From: Brevundimonas lutea
GTDB lineage: Bacteria; Pseudomonadota; Alphaproteobacteria; Caulobacterales; Caulobacteraceae
Assembly: GCF_003704105.1 (NCBI RefSeq)
Contig: NZ_QUOQ01000002.1
Location: 372,001 to 436,000, forward strand
Direction of reading: 5' to 3'
DNA: 64,000 bases
Made by a program: the position numbers and the translations under genes. The notes under the pieces were generated by a model that saw nothing but the letters and a program-made list of their open reading frames with translations, searched no databases and was not told the DNA's origin. Positions within the stretch are counted from its first letter, which is position 1. The number at the start of each line of letters is the position of its first letter. Positions 46,255-55,959 of this stretch are shown here, in pieces.

Positions 46255-47667
46255 TCAGGCCTGCATCGTCCAGCCCTCGACCCCCATGGCCGCCTGACGC
46301 ACGGCCTCGGATCGGGTCGGGTGAGCGTGGCAGGTGCGGGCGATGTCCTCCGACGACGCCCCGAAAGCCATGGCGATACAGGCCTCGCCGATCAGTTCGC
46401 CCGCCTGGGGCCCGAAAATGTGCACGCCCAGAACCTTGTCGGTCTTCTCGTCGGCCAGGACCTTGGCCAGTCCTTCGGTCTCGTGATTGATCTTGGCGCG
46501 GCTGTTGGCCGTGAAGGGGAACTTGCCCTTCTTGTAGGCGACCCCGGCGGCCTTCAGCTGCTCCTCGGTCTTGCCGACCCAGGCCACTTCGGGCGTGGTG
46601 TAGATGACGCTCGGCACCAGGTCGTAATCGACGTGTCCCGCCTTGCCGGCGATCAGCTCGACGGCGGCGACCGCGTCCTCCTCGGCCTTGTGGGCCAGCA
46701 TCGGCCCGTGGGTCACGTCGCCGACCACCCAGACGCCGTCCTGGCCGGTCTTGAAGTGATCATTGGCGATGAAGCCGCGTTTGTCGGTCTCGATCCCGAC
46801 GGTCTCCAGCCCCAGATCGGCGGTGTAGGGACGCCGGCCGATGGCGACCAGCACCACATCAGCCTTCAGGGTCTCGGCGGCCCCGCCGGCGGCGGGTTCA
46901 AGGGTCAGCTCGACCCCGTCCTTGCCGCTCTTGGCGCCGGTGACCTTGGTCCCCATGCGGAAGGTCATGCCCTGTTTGGTCAGGCCGCGCTGGAAGGCGG
47001 TGGCGATCTCGCCGTCCATGCCGGCGCCGACCTTGTCGAGGAACTCCACCACGGTGACCTCGGCCCCCAGCCGGCGCCACACTGAGCCCAGCTCCAGACC
47101 GATGACGCCCGCGCCGACCACCACCAGATGCTTTGGAACCTTGGGCAGGAACAGCGCCCCGGTGGAATCGATCACCTTGCCGTCCTCGAAGGCGACGCCC
47201 GGCAGGGGCATGGGCTCCGAGCCCGTGGCGATGATGATGTTTCTGGTCTGATGGACGGCCCTTGACCCGTCCGCCGCCTCGACCTCGACCTTGCCCTTGC
47301 CCGCGATCCGGCCGCGGCCCTTCAGCCAGTCGACCTTGTTCTTCTTGAACAGGAATTCGATCCCCTTGGTCAGGGCCGTAACGCTGTCGTCCTTGGCCTT
47401 GTGCATCTGGTCCAGGTTCAGCTTGGGCTTCACCTCGATGCCGATGCCGGCGAATTCGGTGTTGGCCGCCTCATACAGCTCCGAGGCATGCAGCAGCGCC
47501 TTGGACGGCATGCAGCCGACGTTCAGGCAGGTGCCGCCGAGGGTCTGGCGCATCTCGACGCAGGCGACCTTCAGGCCCAGCTGTCCCGCGCGGATGGCGG
47601 CGTTGTAGCCCCCAGGTCCGCCGCCGATGATGATCACATCATAGGTCGGGGCGGCGGCGTCGGTCAT
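46255..47667 (-). CDS. lpdA: dihydrolipoyl dehydrogenase
   Basis: E3 subunit of 2-oxo acid dehydrogenase complexes. 470 residues: FAD-binding IIGGGPGGYNAAIRAGQLG, redox-active disulfide in GGTCLNVGCMPSKALL, NAD site VVGAGVIGLELGSVW, GDVTHGPMLAHKAEED, and the catalytic HAHPTRSEA with His-Glu. It stands alone here; no E1 or E2 gene is near. Confidence 0.96.
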   Translation of the reverse strand: MTDAAAPTYDVIIIGGGPGGYNAAIRAGQLGLKVACVEMRQTLGGTCLNVGCMPSKALLHASELYEAANTEFAGIGIEVKPKLNLDQMHKAKDDSVTALTKGIEFLFKKNKVDWLKGRGRIAGKGKVEVEAADGSRAVHQTRNIIIATGSEPMPLPGVAFEDGKVIDSTGALFLPKVPKHLVVVGAGVIGLELGSVWRRLGAEVTVVEFLDKVGAGMDGEIATAFQRGLTKQGMTFRMGTKVTGAKSGKDGVELTLEPAAGGAAETLKADVVLVAIGRRPYTADLGLETVGIETDKRGFIANDHFKTGQDGVWVVGDVTHGPMLAHKAEEDAVAAVELIAGKAGHVDYDLVPSVIYTTPEVAWVGKTEEQLKAAGVAYKKGKFPFTANSRAKINHETEGLAKVLADEKTDKVLGVHIFGPQAGELIGEACIAMAFGASSEDIARTCHAHPTRSEAVRQAAMGVEGWTMQA

Positions 47668-47735
47668 GGCGGTCTCGGACTGTAGGCGTCAGGGAAGGGC
47701 CTCATATAGCGCAGCCGCCGCGCGGGGCCACCCGC

Positions 47736-47766
47736 TTGACGGTCATCCGCCGTCAACCATGACCGT
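47736..47766. repeat. overlapping inverted repeats between lpdA and response regulator
   Basis: TTGACGG/CCGTCAA (47736-47756, 7-base spacer) overlaps ACGGTCAT/ATGACCGT (47739-47766, 12-base spacer), so the same bases can fold two ways. They lie 50 bases before the response-regulator start, in the divergent gap. Could be a regulator site or an RNA switch-like element; no known motif recognised. Confidence 0.4.
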
Positions 47767-47816
47767 TGGCGGATCGGCAAAGGATCGGCGTCACCCTGAG
47801 GACGCGGAGACATTGC

Positions 47817-48209
47817 ATGGCGTCGATCCTGGTCGTCGATGACGATCCCACCATCCACCTGATCGCGGCGGAACTGCTGCGCGCCTCCGACCACGCCATG
47901 GTCGAGGCCGCCGACGGCGTGGAGGGCATCCGCCTGTTCAAGGCGCTGCCGGTCGATCTGGTCGTGCTGGATATGCTGATGCCCAACCGCGACGGACTGG
48001 AAACCCTGCTGGAGATGAAGGCGCTGAAACCCCAGGTGCCGATCCTGGCCATCTCCAGTGGTGGCCGTGTTTCGCCCGCCAGCTATCTGAAGGCCGCCAT
48101 GACCCTGGGCGCCGACGCCTCGCTGGAAAAGCCGCTCCGCCTCGACAGCTTCCGGGTCACCGTGGACAGGCTTCTGGCCAGCCCGTCAGCGCTGCGCCAG
48201 GCGGGCTGA
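47817..48209 (+). CDS. single-domain response regulator
   Basis: A 130-residue receiver with no output domain: acidic pocket ILVVDDDPTIHLI, phosphoacceptor Asp in VVLDMLMPNRDG, Ser/Thr in AISSGG and Lys in SLEKPLRLD. It would act by protein contact, like CheY or DivK. No kinase lies beside it, so its partner is unknown. Convergent with the TonB receptor gene. Confidence 0.9.
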   Translation: MASILVVDDDPTIHLIAAELLRASDHAMVEAADGVEGIRLFKALPVDLVVLDMLMPNRDGLETLLEMKALKPQVPILAISSGGRVSPASYLKAAMTLGADASLEKPLRLDSFRVTVDRLLASPSALRQAG

Positions 48210-48215
48210 TCGGCC

Positions 48216-51068
48216 TCAGAACACCGCCTTCAGTCCCAGGGTCCACGACGGTCCGTATTCCTCGTACTGGACGTTCACGTTGCGCGTGCCGCTGTAGCTG
48301 TAGAGCGGCTCGTCGTTGAGATTGGTCCCCTCGACGAAGACCTGGATCATCGGCGTCACCTGGTAGGCGGCGGTGACGTCGACCTGGACGTGGTCGTCGA
48401 TATAGACGTCGAAAGCGGCGTCCTCGGGGTCGCCGATCGAATCGAGGATGCGGTCGCGATAGGCCACCGCCACCCGCCCTGAGAAGCCCGCCTTCTCATA
48501 GCCGAGCGACAGGTTGGCGGTGTGGCGCGCCTGGAAGGGCAGGGCGATGTCGCGTGAGCCGCCGTCCGGCAGGGGAATGGACGACTCGGTGTCGACGAAG
48601 GTGTAGTTGGCCGAAATCAGCAGGCCGTCCAGCGGCGAGGGCAGGAAGGTCAGATCCTGCTGCCAGGCCGTCTCGAACCCCATTACCGTGGCGTCGTCGC
48701 CGTTGATGAAGGTCTCATAGGCGTCAAAGCCCTCGAACCCGTCCTGACCGGCCAGATCGACGCCGAACACCGGGTTCTGGATGTTCTTGAAGAAGACGCC
48801 GGCGGTCAGCAGGCCGACGCCGCCCGGGTAATATTCGATGGCCAGATCCACGCTGTCGGCCTTGTAGCGCTCCAGCTCGGTGTTGCCGAACTCGGCCTCG
48901 ATCTCGCCCTCGTCGTTGATCTCGATCAGGCCGGCGGGACGGTTCTGCTCCAGGATCGGACGGACCACGGAGCGGAAGTAGGCGGCGCGCAGGATGACGT
49001 CGTCGCTCAGCTCATAGCGGGCGTTCACGCTGGGCAGCAGGTCGGTGTAGCTGTCCTCGACATCGATCGGGACCAGATCCAGCGTGCCGGCCTCCTCGTC
49101 CAGGGTGATCTGGTTGCCCTGCGCCGCGTATTCGGTGTGCTCGACCCGCAGGCCGCCGACCAGGGTCAGGGCGCCGATGTCGACGCTGCCCATGCCGTAG
49201 CCGGCGAAGACATCCTCGGTGACGTCGTAGTCCTCGACGTTGGAGTCGATGAAACTGCCTTCCTCGTCGAAATCCTCGTCGAAGGCCGCCTGATTGGCGC
49301 GGATGGCGGCGGCCACCGCATTGGGATCGGCCTGGGGCGCGATCAAACCCAACGGATAGTCGATGTCGGAGTTGAGGAAGTCGGCGACCGTGAAGTCCTG
49401 ATCGGCGCCGCCGTAAACATCGACGTTCAGATCGGCCATCTTGTCGCGCAGCCGGGCCTTGGCGCCGAACTTCACGAAGCCCGGGTTTTCGCCGAAGTTC
49501 ATGTCGTGACGCACATCGACGCGACCCGACCACTCGGTGTCCTCGGTAACGCCGCTTTCGAAGATGGCCTCGTCCAGCTCGTAGAGCGAGGCATCGTTGA
49601 ACGTCGCCAGGTCGTCGGTGACGATCAGCGGGCGGCGCGGATCATCCAGATTGGTCCCGACCAGCGCGCCGCTGTCTGAGAAGTCGCCGACGAAGATGAA
49701 CTCGATATAGTCCGGGTTCTCCTCTCCCGCCTCGGCATAGGCCAGCTGATACTCCACCGTGGTGGCGCCGAAGCGGCTCTCGCCGCCGGCGGCCAGCGAC
49801 AGGATGGTCTGGGTCTCCTTGCGGTCCGAGACGTAGCTCTCGACCTCCTGATTGGCGAGTAGCACGGTGTTTCCGCTGGCCGAGACGACATTGCCGCCGT
49901 CGTCCGTGTCCGGCTCGAACAGCGTGCCGCCCTGCACCTCGTCGTCCGCGAAGTCGGAATAGAAGGTGCGCAGATACAGATCGTTGTTGGCGTCCGGCCG
50001 CCAGTCGAAATTGACCGCCGCGCCGAACCGGGTGCGGGCCAGCACATAGTCGCGCGGCTCGGCGGTGACGGGAAAGGCGACCCCGTCCACCTCGTCCAGC
50101 TCGCCGTCACCGTTCTCGATGCCGTCCGAGCCCAGCTCGCGGTCGAAATAGCTGATCGAGCCGGCGATCCCCAGCTGGCCCGTCCCCACGTCGAAGATGT
50201 CCGACGCCGACCCGCTGAGGCGGGGCGACCACTCACCGCGCAGGTCGTTGTAGGAGCCCTCGGCGGTCAGCGAGCCGGAAAAGCCCGCGCGGTCGAAGGC
50301 GGTGGCGGATTCGATGTTGACCGCGCCGCCGATCGAGTCGCCGTCGATGTCCGGCGTCAGGGACTTGGTGACCGTCAGGGTGTCGATCAGTTCGGCGGGA
50401 ATGACGTCCAGCGCCACCTGGCGCTGATCGCCCTCGGCGCTGGGCACGCCCACGCCGTTGATTGTGATGGCGTTGAGGTTCGGATTGGCGCCGCGGATCG
50501 AGATGAACCGGCCTTCGCCCTGGTCGCGGTTGATTGACACGCCGGGGATGCGCTGGGCCGCCTCGGTCACGTTCTGATCGGGGAATTGGCCGACGAAGTC
50601 CGAAGTGACGCCGGAGATGATGTTCGACGCGTTGCGCTTCTGGTTGATGGCGCTGGCCAGATTGGCGCGCTGGCCGATGACCAGGATGTTGTCCAGGGTC
50701 GTGACGTCGTCGCCCAGGCGCACGTCGGCCCGCGCGGCGCCGAGCACCGCGATCCGCGTCTCCGTCGTCGGCGCTCCGAGATAGGTGGTGCGCAGGGTAT
50801 AGCTGCCGTTGGGCACGCCGATGAACTGATAGCGACCGTCCGGCCCCGTGACGGCGCGCCGACCCAGCTCGACGATCTCCACCTGCGCCCCTTCGAAATA
50901 GGCGCCGCCCTGCTGATCGCTGACCCGACCCTCGATCGAGCCCTGGGCGGACTGAGCCAGCGCAGCCTGCGGCAGGGCCAGCCCGGCCATCGTCGCACCC
51001 AGCAGGGCGCAGGCGGCGGTCGCGGCGCGCAGGCGTCCTGCGCGGGCGGGCGTGTAGACTGACGACAT
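48216..51068 (-). CDS. TonB-dependent outer-membrane receptor
   Basis: A 950-residue outer-membrane transporter. Signal peptide (to about residue 38, ending AALAQ), a carboxypeptidase-regulatory-like N-domain (GSIEGRVSDQQGGAYFEGAQVEI), plug (PGVSINRDQGEGRFISIRG, TVTKSLTPDIDGDSIGGAVNI) and a barrel ending in Phe. This layout is the TonB-Xanth-Caul type often used for sugar or peptide ligands. No neighbour reveals its ligand. The ATG at 51068 starts the signal peptide. Confidence 0.93.
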   Translation of the reverse strand: MSSVYTPARAGRLRAATAACALLGATMAGLALPQAALAQSAQGSIEGRVSDQQGGAYFEGAQVEIVELGRRAVTGPDGRYQFIGVPNGSYTLRTTYLGAPTTETRIAVLGAARADVRLGDDVTTLDNILVIGQRANLASAINQKRNASNIISGVTSDFVGQFPDQNVTEAAQRIPGVSINRDQGEGRFISIRGANPNLNAITINGVGVPSAEGDQRQVALDVIPAELIDTLTVTKSLTPDIDGDSIGGAVNIESATAFDRAGFSGSLTAEGSYNDLRGEWSPRLSGSASDIFDVGTGQLGIAGSISYFDRELGSDGIENGDGELDEVDGVAFPVTAEPRDYVLARTRFGAAVNFDWRPDANNDLYLRTFYSDFADDEVQGGTLFEPDTDDGGNVVSASGNTVLLANQEVESYVSDRKETQTILSLAAGGESRFGATTVEYQLAYAEAGEENPDYIEFIFVGDFSDSGALVGTNLDDPRRPLIVTDDLATFNDASLYELDEAIFESGVTEDTEWSGRVDVRHDMNFGENPGFVKFGAKARLRDKMADLNVDVYGGADQDFTVADFLNSDIDYPLGLIAPQADPNAVAAAIRANQAAFDEDFDEEGSFIDSNVEDYDVTEDVFAGYGMGSVDIGALTLVGGLRVEHTEYAAQGNQITLDEEAGTLDLVPIDVEDSYTDLLPSVNARYELSDDVILRAAYFRSVVRPILEQNRPAGLIEINDEGEIEAEFGNTELERYKADSVDLAIEYYPGGVGLLTAGVFFKNIQNPVFGVDLAGQDGFEGFDAYETFINGDDATVMGFETAWQQDLTFLPSPLDGLLISANYTFVDTESSIPLPDGGSRDIALPFQARHTANLSLGYEKAGFSGRVAVAYRDRILDSIGDPEDAAFDVYIDDHVQVDVTAAYQVTPMIQVFVEGTNLNDEPLYSYSGTRNVNVQYEEYGPSWTLGLKAVF

Positions 51069-51185
51069 GACGATGGCCCCATCAAAGGCGCTGCCGACCC
51101 CCGGCGTGCGCGACATCGAACGGCCGCTCGCTTGGGCGGCCGTCGGGCTCTGGCTAGGCGTTCCCCGTGACAGTTCGCCGCGCCA

Positions 51186-51195
51186 TGTCATGACA
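51186..51195. promoter_or_regulatory. 10-bp perfect palindrome upstream of TonB receptor gene
   Basis: TGTCATGACA lies 118 bases before the receptor start, with further TGACA/TGTCA copies nearby (51167-51175). It could be part of an operator; too short for more than a candidate. Confidence 0.3.
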
Positions 51196-51238
51196 GCTTG
51201 GCGACATCGCCGCCTGCGACTGGCGAGGGGCGGACGGC

Positions 51239-51267
51239 AAAAAGCCCGGCGCGATGGCCGGGCTTTT
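51239..51267 (-). terminator. intrinsic terminator after tRNA-Gly
   Basis: On the minus strand AAGCCCGGC and GCCGGGCTT form a stem around CATCGC, followed by TTTTT. It stands 13 bases downstream of the tRNA-Gly 3' end and would end that transcript. Confidence 0.85.
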
Positions 51268-51279
51268 CAGGTCTTCGAC

Positions 51280-51354
51280 TGGAGCGGGCGAGGCGATTCG
51301 AACGCCCGACCCTCACCTTGGCAAGGTGATGCTCTACCCCTGAGCTACGCCCGC
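51280..51354 (-). tRNA. tRNA-Gly (anticodon GCC)
   Basis: A cloverleaf on the minus strand: acceptor GCGGGCG with CGCCCGC, D arm GCTC/GAGC, anticodon arm CACCT-TGCCA-AGGTG with anticodon GCC, T arm with GTTCGAATC. The 3' CCA is encoded (51280-51282). GCC reads GGC and GGU glycine codons. A terminator follows. Confidence 0.96.
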
Positions 51355-51488
51355 GCTTCAGTCGAGAGCGGGGCGTATAGCGGAGGGGGCGGAGGGGCCG
51401 CAAGCCCTCTTTTCCGGTTTCTTCGCCGACCGGCGTGACTTTCCGACCGGCTTCCCTTTCGAGAGCCGAACCCCTAGACCACGCCGCG

Positions 51489-52319
51489 ATGACCGACGCC
51501 TCCGCACCGGCCTCGCCGCCCTCCGCCGCGCCACCCAGGCCCAGCCCCTTCCATGAGGGCCGGGTGTTGTGGGTGCGCCACTGGACCGACCAGCTGTTCT
51601 CCTTCGCCATCACCCGGCCCGAGGATTTCCGCTTCCGTTCGGGCGAGTTCGTGATGATCGGCCTGCCCGGCGCGGAGGGCGCGAAACCCCTGCTGCGCGC
51701 CTATTCGGTGGCCAGCCCCTTCTGGGCCGAGGAGCTGGAGTTCTTCTCCATCAAGGTTCCGGACGGCCCCCTGACCTCGCGCCTGCAATTGATCCAGCCC
51801 GGCGATACGGTGCTGATGGGCAAAAAGCCGACCGGCACCCTGGTCCTGGACGCCCTGACGGGTGGCGAGCGGCTGCATCTGATCGGCACCGGTACGGGCC
51901 TGGCCCCCTGGCTCAGCGTGGCGCGCGACCCGGAGACCTATTCGCGGTTCGGCCGGGTGGTCGTCAGCCACACGGTGCGCATGGCCGCCGACCTGGCCTA
52001 CCGCGAGTTCTTCGAAGCCGGGATCAAGGACGACCCCCTGATCGGCGAGGAGGCGGCGGCCCAGCTGGCCTATTACCCCACGGTGACGCGCGAGCCCTTC
52101 CACCACCCGGGACGCATCACCGACCGCATCCGCTCGGGCGACTATTTCCGCGATCTGGGGCTGGACGGCGGTTTCGATCCCGCACGCGACCGGGTCATGC
52201 TGTGCGGCTCCATGGCCATGATCAAGGAGACGGCGGCCCTGCTGGAGGGCTTCGGCCTCCGCGAAGGCTCCAACGCCGAGCCCGGCGAGTTCGTCCTGGA
52301 ACGGGCCTTCGTCGGATGA
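51489..52319 (+). CDS. fpr: ferredoxin-NADP reductase
   Basis: A 276-residue FAD enzyme passing electrons between NADPH and ferredoxin or flavodoxin. It shows the FAD motif RAYSVASP, the NADP motif GTGTGLAPWLSVARDPETY, and CGSMAMIKE near the C-terminus, with a short aromatic-poor tail. The frame is open upstream, but the ATG at 51489 gives the usual length with a small Pro/Ala-rich N-terminal extension. Its stop overlaps the chorismate mutase start by 4 bases. Confidence 0.92.
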   Translation: MTDASAPASPPSAAPPRPSPFHEGRVLWVRHWTDQLFSFAITRPEDFRFRSGEFVMIGLPGAEGAKPLLRAYSVASPFWAEELEFFSIKVPDGPLTSRLQLIQPGDTVLMGKKPTGTLVLDALTGGERLHLIGTGTGLAPWLSVARDPETYSRFGRVVVSHTVRMAADLAYREFFEAGIKDDPLIGEEAAAQLAYYPTVTREPFHHPGRITDRIRSGDYFRDLGLDGGFDPARDRVMLCGSMAMIKETAALLEGFGLREGSNAEPGEFVLERAFVG

Positions 52320-52651
52320 GCGGCGCGCCCACGACCCTGTCAATCGATCCGCGCGTCTCGCCCGAAGACGCGGCGACGATGGCTGAGGTGCGCCACGGCG
52401 TCGACGCCCTGGACCGCGCCCTGGTCGCGCTCCTGGCCGAACGCCAGCGCTACATGGACGCCGCCGCCCGCATCAAGCCCAGCCGCGACGTCGTCCATGA
52501 CGACGCGCGCATCGAGGATGTGGTGGCCAAGGTGCTGGCCGCCGCCGCCCCCGCCGGCCTGTCCCCCGACATCGCCGAACCCGTATGGCGCACCCTGATC
52601 GACCGCTGCATCGCCCACGAGTTCCACACCTGGGACCGCACGCGGGGTTAG
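52316..52651 (+). CDS. chorismate mutase (AroQ type, stand-alone)
   Basis: A 111-residue all-helical chorismate mutase: VRHGVDALDRALVALLAERQRYMDAAARIK at the N-terminus carries the active-site Arg and Lys, and VWRTLIDRCIAHEF closes the helix bundle. It is closer to the PchB-like isochorismate-lyase group than to the other copy in this window, and its place after fpr gives no pathway hint. Second chorismate mutase of the window. Confidence 0.87.
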   Translation: MSGAPTTLSIDPRVSPEDAATMAEVRHGVDALDRALVALLAERQRYMDAAARIKPSRDVVHDDARIEDVVAKVLAAAAPAGLSPDIAEPVWRTLIDRCIAHEFHTWDRTRG

Positions 52652-52666
52652 TCAGAGCCAGGGAGC

Positions 52667-54718
52667 CTACTCCGCCCGCAGTGACATCTTCACCCGCTCC
52701 GCGAGCGTCTTGATGTTCAGCGGCTTGGGCAGGAAGGAGACGTTTTTCTCGTCCTCCAGCAGGTCCGAGAAGTCGCTTTCGGCGTAGCCGGAGATGAACA
52801 TCACCGGGATGTCGCCCAGCCAGGGGCGGGCCTTCTTCAGCAGGGCCGGGCCGTCGAGGCCGGGCATGATGACGTCGGAGATCAGCATGTCGATCTGGCC
52901 GGCGTTGGCTTCCGCCACCTCCAGCGCCTCCTCGCCGTCGGCGGCCTCGATCACCTCATAGCCGCGCTCGCGCAGCAGCCGGGCGGCGATGCCGCGAACG
53001 GCGGCCTCGTCCTCGACGAACAGGATGCGGCCGGCGCCGGAGAGGTCGCGCGGCACGGCCTTGGCCGGCTCGACCGGAACGACCTGCGCCAGTTCGACAT
53101 CCGAGGCGATGGGCAGGAAGATGCGGAAGACGGCGCCCGCGCCCTCCAGATTGCCGACGGTGATGTGTCCGCCCGCCTGCTGGACGATGCCGTAGACGGT
53201 GGCCAGGCCCATGCCGGTGCCTTCGCCCACCGCCTTGGTGGTGAAGAAGGGCTCGAAGATCTTGTCCAGCAGGGCGGGGGGGATGCCGGGGCCGGTGTCT
53301 GAGACCTCGATCAGGGCGGCGCCCTCGGCCGGGGCGGAGGGCCAGCCCAGGATTTCGGCGGCGGTCTGGTCCAGTCGCCGCGTCTGGATGCGGACGACGC
53401 CGGCGCCCGGCTCGGTCACGCCGCGCATGGCGTCGCGGGCGTTGACGGCCAGGTTCATGACCGCGGTCTCGACCTGGCTCTTGTCGGCGACCACGGCTGG
53501 GAGGTCGGGACCGTAATCGGTCTCGAGGCGGACATCCTCGCGCATCAGGCGGCGCAGCAGCACCTCGAATTCCGAGATCAGCTCGCCCAAATCCAGCCGC
53601 TCCCGGCGGACGGTCTGTTTGGAGGAGAAGGCGAGGAGCTTTCTGACCAGGTCGGCGGAACGGTGGCCCGTCTTCCTGATCTCGTTCAGCCCCTCATAGG
53701 ACGGGTCGCCCACGGGGTGACGTTGCAGCAGGGCGTCCAGCTGCATCTCGATGGCGGTGAGCAGATTGTTGAAGTCGTGGGCGACCCCGCCGGCCAGCAG
53801 GCCGATCGCCTGCATCTTCTGGGCCTGGGCCAGCTGCATCTCGGTCGATTTCTGCGCCGTCACGTCGAACAGCCAGACGCGCCGACGCTCGCCCTCGGGC
53901 GCGACATAGAGGTGAAGCGTCCGGTCCGGAAAGGCGCGGGCGACCAGGGCGATGGGCCCCGAGGAGCCTTCGGTAAGGGCGCGGCGGGCCTCCTCCACGC
54001 CCCGGGGATCGAACAGATGGCCAAAGGCGGCGTCGCGCGAAGCGGATGGCCCCGTCAGCGCCTCCAGCGCCAGATTGGCCTCCTCGGCGCGCCCGGCGAA
54101 CAGATCGTCGCCCGGGATCACCGCCGAGCCGAACGGGGCGCCGGCCGCCATGGCGCGGCCCTCGCCCGGCCGCGTGGTCTGGACGGGAAGGGCGGCGGCG
54201 GGGCTGACCGTCTCCGCCGCCGGGGCCTCGCGCACCAGAAACCGCCCGTCGCCGACCGAGCCGATCAGAACCTCCAGTTCGCGCTCGCCCAGGCTCAGGA
54301 TGGCGCGGGCCGGCTGCCCGCCGCGCGCCTGGGCGAAGGCCATATAGACGGCGGACGCGGATCGCGACGGCGGCAGGGTGGCCTGGGCTCCCCCCGCCTC
54401 GGCCCAGGCGGCGTTGAAGGCCAGCACCTTGCCGCCCTTCCAGACCAGGGCGGCGGGCTCGGCGATGGCGTCCAGCAGGGCGACGACGGCGTCGGAGTCG
54501 ACCTGATCCTGGGCCAGTTGGGCCTCGGCGCGGCCGAAACCGAACACGGCGATGCCGGCGATGATGGTCAGGGTGGCGATCAGGATCAGGCCCGGCGCCG
54601 ACATCGGGTCGGCCTGAAACGCCGGCCACGCCGCCAGGGCCACCGCCACGGCGGCCGCGACCATCGCGGCGATCAGCCAGGGATCGATCCGGGGGGCTGT
54701 GCTCTTTCGCGCCGCCAT
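52667..54718 (-). CDS. cckA: hybrid sensor histidine kinase CckA
   Basis: CckA controls the cell-cycle regulator CtrA and its proteolysis partner CpdR through ChpT. 683 residues: two N-terminal membrane helices (about 13-33 and 40-62), PAS-like region, HisKA with H314 in [11 protein letters not shown], ATPase domain ([29 protein letters not shown]) and a receiver with D615 (LISDVIMPG). Its neighbour order flhB-fliR-fliQ matches Caulobacter, which supports the name. Inner-membrane, often polar. Confidence 0.92.
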   Translation of the reverse strand: MAARKSTAPRIDPWLIAAMVAAAVAVALAAWPAFQADPMSAPGLILIATLTIIAGIAVFGFGRAEAQLAQDQVDSDAVVALLDAIAEPAALVWKGGKVLAFNAAWAEAGGAQATLPPSRSASAVYMAFAQARGGQPARAILSLGERELEVLIGSVGDGRFLVREAPAAETVSPAAALPVQTTRPGEGRAMAAGAPFGSAVIPGDDLFAGRAEEANLALEALTGPSASRDAAFGHLFDPRGVEEARRALTEGSSGPIALVARAFPDRTLHLYVAPEGERRRVWLFDVTAQKSTEMQLAQAQKMQAIGLLAGGVAHDFNNLLTAIEMQLDALLQRHPVGDPSYEGLNEIRKTGHRSADLVRKLLAFSSKQTVRRERLDLGELISEFEVLLRRLMREDVRLETDYGPDLPAVVADKSQVETAVMNLAVNARDAMRGVTEPGAGVVRIQTRRLDQTAAEILGWPSAPAEGAALIEVSDTGPGIPPALLDKIFEPFFTTKAVGEGTGMGLATVYGIVQQAGGHITVGNLEGAGAVFRIFLPIASDVELAQVVPVEPAKAVPRDLSGAGRILFVEDEAAVRGIAARLLRERGYEVIEAADGEEALEVAEANAGQIDMLISDVIMPGLDGPALLKKARPWLGDIPVMFISGYAESDFSDLLEDEKNVSFLPKPLNIKTLAERVKMSLRAE

Positions 54719-54793
54719 CCTGCCTCGCTGCGCCGATTCGCGAGTGTCAGCATACGCCTTTATGATGGGGAACGCCGCGCCCCAGAACCGCGT

Positions 54794-54865
54794 CCCCGGC
54801 GAAGGCCGGGGCCCAGGGGATCACGCGCCGTCGCTCGCGGTCCTGGACCCCAGCCCTCGCCGGGG
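54794..54865. repeat. paired REP-like palindromes (BIME-type), copy 2
   Basis: Hairpins CCCCGGC-GAAG-GCCGGGG (54794-54811) and, in opposite orientation, CCCCAGC-CCTC-GCCGGGG (54848-54865, one mismatch), matching the pair at 23657-23746 including the CCCAG and CTGGA flanks. It lies between cckA and flhB. Confidence 0.75.
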
Positions 54866-54882
54866 AGACGGTGGGTGTTCGT

Positions 54883-55959
54883 TCAGCGCCGCCGCCGCCG
54901 GTTCATGACGAAGCCGATCACTTTCGCGGCGGCCTCGAAATGCTCGCGGGGAATGACGGCGTCGACCTCGACCTTGGCGTAGAGGGCGCGGGCCAGGGGC
55001 ACGTTTTCGACCACCGGAACATTGTGCTCGCGCGCCACCTCGCGGATGCGCAGGGCCAGGGCGTCGACCCCCTTGGCCACGCAGACCGGCGCGCCATCGC
55101 CCTTGTCGGGCTCATAGCGCAGGGCGACGGAATAGTGGGTCGGGTTGGTGACCACGACCGTGGCCTCGGGCACCGCCTGCATCATCCGCTGGCGGCTGCG
55201 CTGGCTGCGGATCTGCTTCAGCTTGGCCTTCACATGGGGGTCGCCCTCGGCCTGTTTGTAGTCTTCCTTCAGCTCTTCCTTGGTCATGCGCATGCGCTTG
55301 GCGAACTGGAACTTCTGCCACATCAGGTCGGCGGCGGCGGTAAAGCCCAGGAACACCAGCATGCTGATCATCAGCGCCAGCGCCAGGTCGCGGGCGAAAG
55401 GCAGGATGGTCGCCGGGCTCATGGCGGCCAGGGCCTCGATCTCGCGGACGTGGGGCTTGAGCACCAGCCAGCAGATCACCCCCGTGGCGACCAGCTTAAG
55501 GAAGGTCTTGATGAACTGCACCAGGCCGTCAGGGCCGAAGATGCGCTTGAACCCTTCCATCGGGTTCACCTTCGACCATTTGGGCTTCATCTTCTCGGCC
55601 GAGAAGATCAGGCCGGACTGGGCCAGATTGCCGCCCGCGCCGCCCAGGATGGTGGCGATGGCGACGGCGCCCAGCAGCGGAATGGTCCCCCAGATGGCCC
55701 GCGCGCCGATCTCGACCCCGCCGCCGGCGTGGAAGGCGCCGACCATCTCGTGCGGGCTGGCGATGAAGGGAACCAGGCTCTCGGCCAACTGCGTCGCAAA
55801 CAGGCCCCCGCCGTACAGCAGCACGGCCGACCCGAACAGCAGCGCCAGCCAGCTGGGCAGGTCCGGGGTGCGGGCGACGTCGCCCTTCTTTCGCGCCTCG
55901 TCCAGCTTTCGCGGAGTCGCCTCTTCTGTCTTGGACTCGGGATCGGGCGTGTCAGCCAC
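54883..55959 (-). CDS. flhB: flagellar export switch protein FlhB
   Basis: Export-gate protein that switches substrate class after autocleavage. 358 residues with four membrane helices and a cytoplasmic C-domain holding the cleavage motif NPTH (about residue 272). The start at GTG 55959 follows GGGAGGGG; a TTG at 55974 is weaker. It overlaps fliR by 8 bases and is the last gene of the fliQ-fliR-flhB operon. Confidence 0.96.
   Translation of the reverse strand: MADTPDPESKTEEATPRKLDEARKKGDVARTPDLPSWLALLFGSAVLLYGGGLFATQLAESLVPFIASPHEMVGAFHAGGGVEIGARAIWGTIPLLGAVAIATILGGAGGNLAQSGLIFSAEKMKPKWSKVNPMEGFKRIFGPDGLVQFIKTFLKLVATGVICWLVLKPHVREIEALAAMSPATILPFARDLALALMISMLVFLGFTAAADLMWQKFQFAKRMRMTKEELKEDYKQAEGDPHVKAKLKQIRSQRSRQRMMQAVPEATVVVTNPTHYSVALRYEPDKGDGAPVCVAKGVDALALRIREVAREHNVPVVENVPLARALYAKVEVDAVIPREHFEAAAKVIGFVMNRRRRR

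Noticed and set aside
53663..54982. 439-residue plus-strand open frame over cckA
   Set aside because: Antisense shadow; cckA is unmistakable on the other strand.
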